This document shows positions 41,224 through 43,421 of a DNA stretch of 43,421 nucleotides, in pieces (within the stretch, counting starts at the first letter, position 1; every line of letters starts with the position of its first letter). Source of the DNA: Anaerolineae bacterium. Lineage in GTDB: Bacteria > Chloroflexota > Anaerolineae > Aggregatilineales > Aggregatilineaceae. Position numbers and translations under genes: made by a program. The stretch is from the NCBI GenBank assembly GCA_016930015.1, contig JAFGHR010000096.1:1-43421 (forward strand). The letters run 5' to 3'. The notes under the pieces were generated by a model, which was not told where the DNA came from, searched no databases, and saw nothing but the letters and a program-made list of their open reading frames with translations.

Positions 41224-42936
41224 ATGCCATCACCTATTTTTTCAGAAGATATGCTGCGCCGTCACACCACCGCCGAAAGTTTCGCGCGCGGCGAGCAGTA
41301 TTACACCCGAAAGACTGTTCGCGATCCAGTTCGACGTGGAGCAACACTCGAAGCTCAAGTAGAAGGTTCGCAATTCACACCATACCGGGTCACGATCACC
41401 TTGGATGAGGCGGGAATCCGGTCGGCAAGCTGTACCTGCCCCTATCACTTTGGCGGCTACTGTAAACACGTGGTAGCGGTGCTGCTCACGTACATCCGCC
41501 AACCAGAAACCTTCGCCGAACAACCGGAACTGTCCGAGCCGCTCGAATCGCTGCCGGCGGAGCAATTACGGAAATTGATCCGTACCCTGCTCGATCAAAA
41601 ACCAGAACTTAACGATTGGTTCCACGTCATGATTTCCAGTCTGGCCCCCGTTTCTCAACCGGAAACTCAACCCGTCCAGCGGTCCCCGGTTGATGTGACC
41701 GCCTTTCGCCGCCAGATAAAACACGCGATAGGGCAGATCGATTACGGTCGCCACTGGGAAACGATCTGGGCGGTCGTGGGCGATCTGGAAGCCGCTCATA
41801 ACCAGGCCAAAGCGTTCTTGCATGGCGGCGATTCGGCCAATGCGCTGGCTTTGATGCGCGTTTTAGGCGAAGAAGTGATCCCCAACTATGAAAACCTGGA
41901 AGAAGAATGCCAGTTAGCCGAATTTCTGGAGATCTGGAGTGACGATCTGACCGAAGCGATCCTGGGCGCGAATTTGTCACCCGACGAGCAAAAAGAACTC
42001 AGCCGGCAATTAACTCGCTGGGCAGGCCCACTCTCCGATTTTGGACTGGATGAAACGCTGGATAAACCCATCACCGCCTGCGAGCGTGGTTGGGATGCGC
42101 CATCTGACGATCTGGATGATGAGTTTGCGATAGATTTGATCGATGCCAAGCTCAACGTGTTAGAGCGCCAGGGCGATACGGAAGCCTATCTACAATCGTG
42201 TTTGGAAAACGGCGCACATTATCGTTATGCCCGGCGTTTAGCTGAACTTGGACAAATCGAACAAGCGACCGGACACGCGCTCCAACACGCGATGGAGGCC
42301 AACGAATTTTTGAAACTGGCGCAATTTCTGCGCGAACAGGGACATATCGAAGCCGCTTATCAAGTTGGTCTACGTGGGCTATCCGGCGAGGGTCGAAAAT
42401 ATGAGGTGGGCCAATGGACCGGCGAATTCGCCGAATCGTTGGGGCGACTCGACATCGCGCAGCAAGCATGGCACGCCGCCTTTGATAGCTCGCCTTCGTT
42501 GGAAGCCTACCAGCAACTCAAGCGCTTGTCCGGTGATGATTGGCCAAATTTGCATCCCCAACTGATGGAGCGCTTACGACAGGATGCCTACCGCACGGTG
42601 CTGATCGACATTCTGATCGACGATCAGGCCATTGAGGAGGCTATCCAGGTCTGGGATAGTTATCCCTATTGGGGTTATGATCTGCTCGGCAGGTTGGTTG
42701 ATGCGGCGGGCGCGGATCACCCTGACTGGGCGATTCAGCACGCGCTTAATGAAGCCCAAGGATTGATCGCCAAAGCGAGTACATACTATCCTCATGCAGT
42801 GCGTTGGCTGGGCAAAGTGAAACAGATTTATCTTCAGCATGATCGATCTGGTGATTGGCAGCAGTGCATCACCAGCATTCGGGCGCAACATGGGCGAAAA
42901 TATTCGTTGATGGCGCAGCTCAAGCAGTTGGATTAA
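41224..42936 (+). CDS. SWIM zinc-finger protein
   Basis: A 570-residue protein. The SWIM motif CTCPYHFGGYCKH (C70, C72, C80, H82) follows an N-terminal region with RGEQYYTRKTV, as in other SWIM-family proteins. The motif binds zinc and may contact DNA or protein. The rest (about 90-570) is a long alpha-helical region of tetratricopeptide-like character (repeated helix pairs with Ala/Leu/Tyr). No helicase or nuclease domain is fused. The ATG at 41224 is preferred to a GTG at 41215; neither has a strong ribosome site. A DUF1186 gene follows 22 bases later. Confidence 0.85.
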   Translation: MPSPIFSEDMLRRHTTAESFARGEQYYTRKTVRDPVRRGATLEAQVEGSQFTPYRVTITLDEAGIRSASCTCPYHFGGYCKHVVAVLLTYIRQPETFAEQPELSEPLESLPAEQLRKLIRTLLDQKPELNDWFHVMISSLAPVSQPETQPVQRSPVDVTAFRRQIKHAIGQIDYGRHWETIWAVVGDLEAAHNQAKAFLHGGDSANALALMRVLGEEVIPNYENLEEECQLAEFLEIWSDDLTEAILGANLSPDEQKELSRQLTRWAGPLSDFGLDETLDKPITACERGWDAPSDDLDDEFAIDLIDAKLNVLERQGDTEAYLQSCLENGAHYRYARRLAELGQIEQATGHALQHAMEANEFLKLAQFLREQGHIEAAYQVGLRGLSGEGRKYEVGQWTGEFAESLGRLDIAQQAWHAAFDSSPSLEAYQQLKRLSGDDWPNLHPQLMERLRQDAYRTVLIDILIDDQAIEEAIQVWDSYPYWGYDLLGRLVDAAGADHPDWAIQHALNEAQGLIAKASTYYPHAVRWLGKVKQIYLQHDRSGDWQQCITSIRAQHGRKYSLMAQLKQLD

Positions 42937-42958
42937 CCATAGAAAGAAAACTACGCGT

Positions 42959-43421
42959 ATGCAAATGCAGCTTATTCTCAGGAAATTGGAACGTTACGAT
43001 GGTACATTTCCACGCAAAGCGGTGCAAGCGGCGATTGCCAACCAGGAGCAGATCACCCCTGAACTATTGACTATCCTTGAGTATACAACGCAACATGTCG
43101 AAGCATTGTTGGATCGACCCAATTACATGGGCTACCTCTATGCGATGTTTCTGCTGGCCCAATTTCGTGAAGAACGCGCTTATCCGCTGCTGGTTGATCT
43201 TTGTTCCGTTGAACCTGAAATCATTGAGGTTTTACTCGGCGATACGATCACCGAGGATTTGAATCGCATCCTCGCATCGGTATCCGGCGGCGATCCAGAC
43301 CCCATGAAATCCCTGGCCGAAAATGAAACTGTCAATGAATGGGTCAGAAGCGCGGCGTTAAATGGCCTGGTAGTGCTCGTCGCGCAGGGCGCGCAATCAC
43401 GTGAGGATACGTTGGCCTACT
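42959..43421 (+). CDS. DUF1186-family protein, cut by window edge
   Basis: The first 154 codons of a gene that runs off the right edge. The N-terminus MQMQLILRKLERYDGTFPRK and the YLYAMFLLAQFREERAYPLL, then LGDTITEDLNRILASV, segments follow the DUF1186 pattern (helical HEAT-like repeats, often with a C-terminal SEC-C motif, which would lie outside). It starts with ATG at 42959, 22 bases after the SWIM gene, suggesting co-transcription. The function is unknown; the family is common beside SEC-C and pRiA4b-type genes. Confidence 0.8.
   Translation, partial: MQMQLILRKLERYDGTFPRKAVQAAIANQEQITPELLTILEYTTQHVEALLDRPNYMGYLYAMFLLAQFREERAYPLLVDLCSVEPEIIEVLLGDTITEDLNRILASVSGGDPDPMKSLAENETVNEWVRSAALNGLVVLVAQGAQSREDTLAY

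Overview
The window is a high-GC chromosomal segment that most resembles a member of the Chloroflexota (Anaerolineae-like). This placement rests on gene content, not on a database search. It includes a DUF6062 protein, a LysM plus lamin-tail surface protein with Thr/Pro-rich linkers, a SHOCT-like membrane protein, TIR-WD40 architecture and frequent TTG/GTG starts. Only the first ~77 bases of a 16S rRNA gene, on the minus strand, are present at the left edge.

Left core region (1-11.1 kb). The minus strand carries dnaX, ybaB, a membrane protein and recR, followed by a strong rRNA promoter and the 16S gene. Facing it is tatA. Next come a LysM/lamin-tail surface protein (minus), an endonuclease/exonuclease/phosphatase protein with membrane segments, a SHOCT-like membrane protein, a CNNM/CBS transporter-like protein (minus), and a plus-strand run of metallophosphoesterase, glycerophosphodiester phosphodiesterase and YacP/NYN protein.

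11.1-17.9 kb. A structured, terminated non-coding segment precedes tRNA-Pro. It is followed by an MGT-like glycosyltransferase, a DgkA-type kinase (minus) and a LolD/MacB-type ABC exporter pair. Downstream lies a 215-bp element with imperfect inverted ends and 12-bp direct repeats, which looks like a MITE.

18.0-28.6 kb, purine module. The genes are adenine deaminase, a BMP-family nucleoside-binding lipoprotein, a double-domain ABC ATPase, permease 1, a small DUF4177-like protein, permease 2, a glycosyltransferase on the opposite strand, xanthine phosphoribosyltransferase and GMP synthase. Together these can import purine nucleosides, deaminate adenine to hypoxanthine, and make XMP and then GMP.

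28.7-33.1 kb. Here are a TIR-domain plus seven-bladed WD40 protein (possible NADase-type immune or signalling protein), an AhpD/CMD-family protein, a PflX-like radical SAM enzyme with a miniature EF-Tu-domain-2-like protein, a DUF6062 Cys/His protein, and tRNA-Gly plus a CAU tRNA.

33.1-43.4 kb, accessory-looking. A possible recombinase remnant touches the CAU tRNA. Beyond it are a pRiA4b ORF-3 family gene with an 11-codon upstream ORF, the fused scar of a deleted sugar ABC operon, and an AfuABC/FbpABC-like ABC importer operon (minus). Then follow a large secreted SH3b protein (minus), an IS3-family orfA remnant, a SWIM zinc-finger protein and a DUF1186 protein cut by the window edge. Several decayed mobile or deleted pieces suggest repeated insertion and deletion here.
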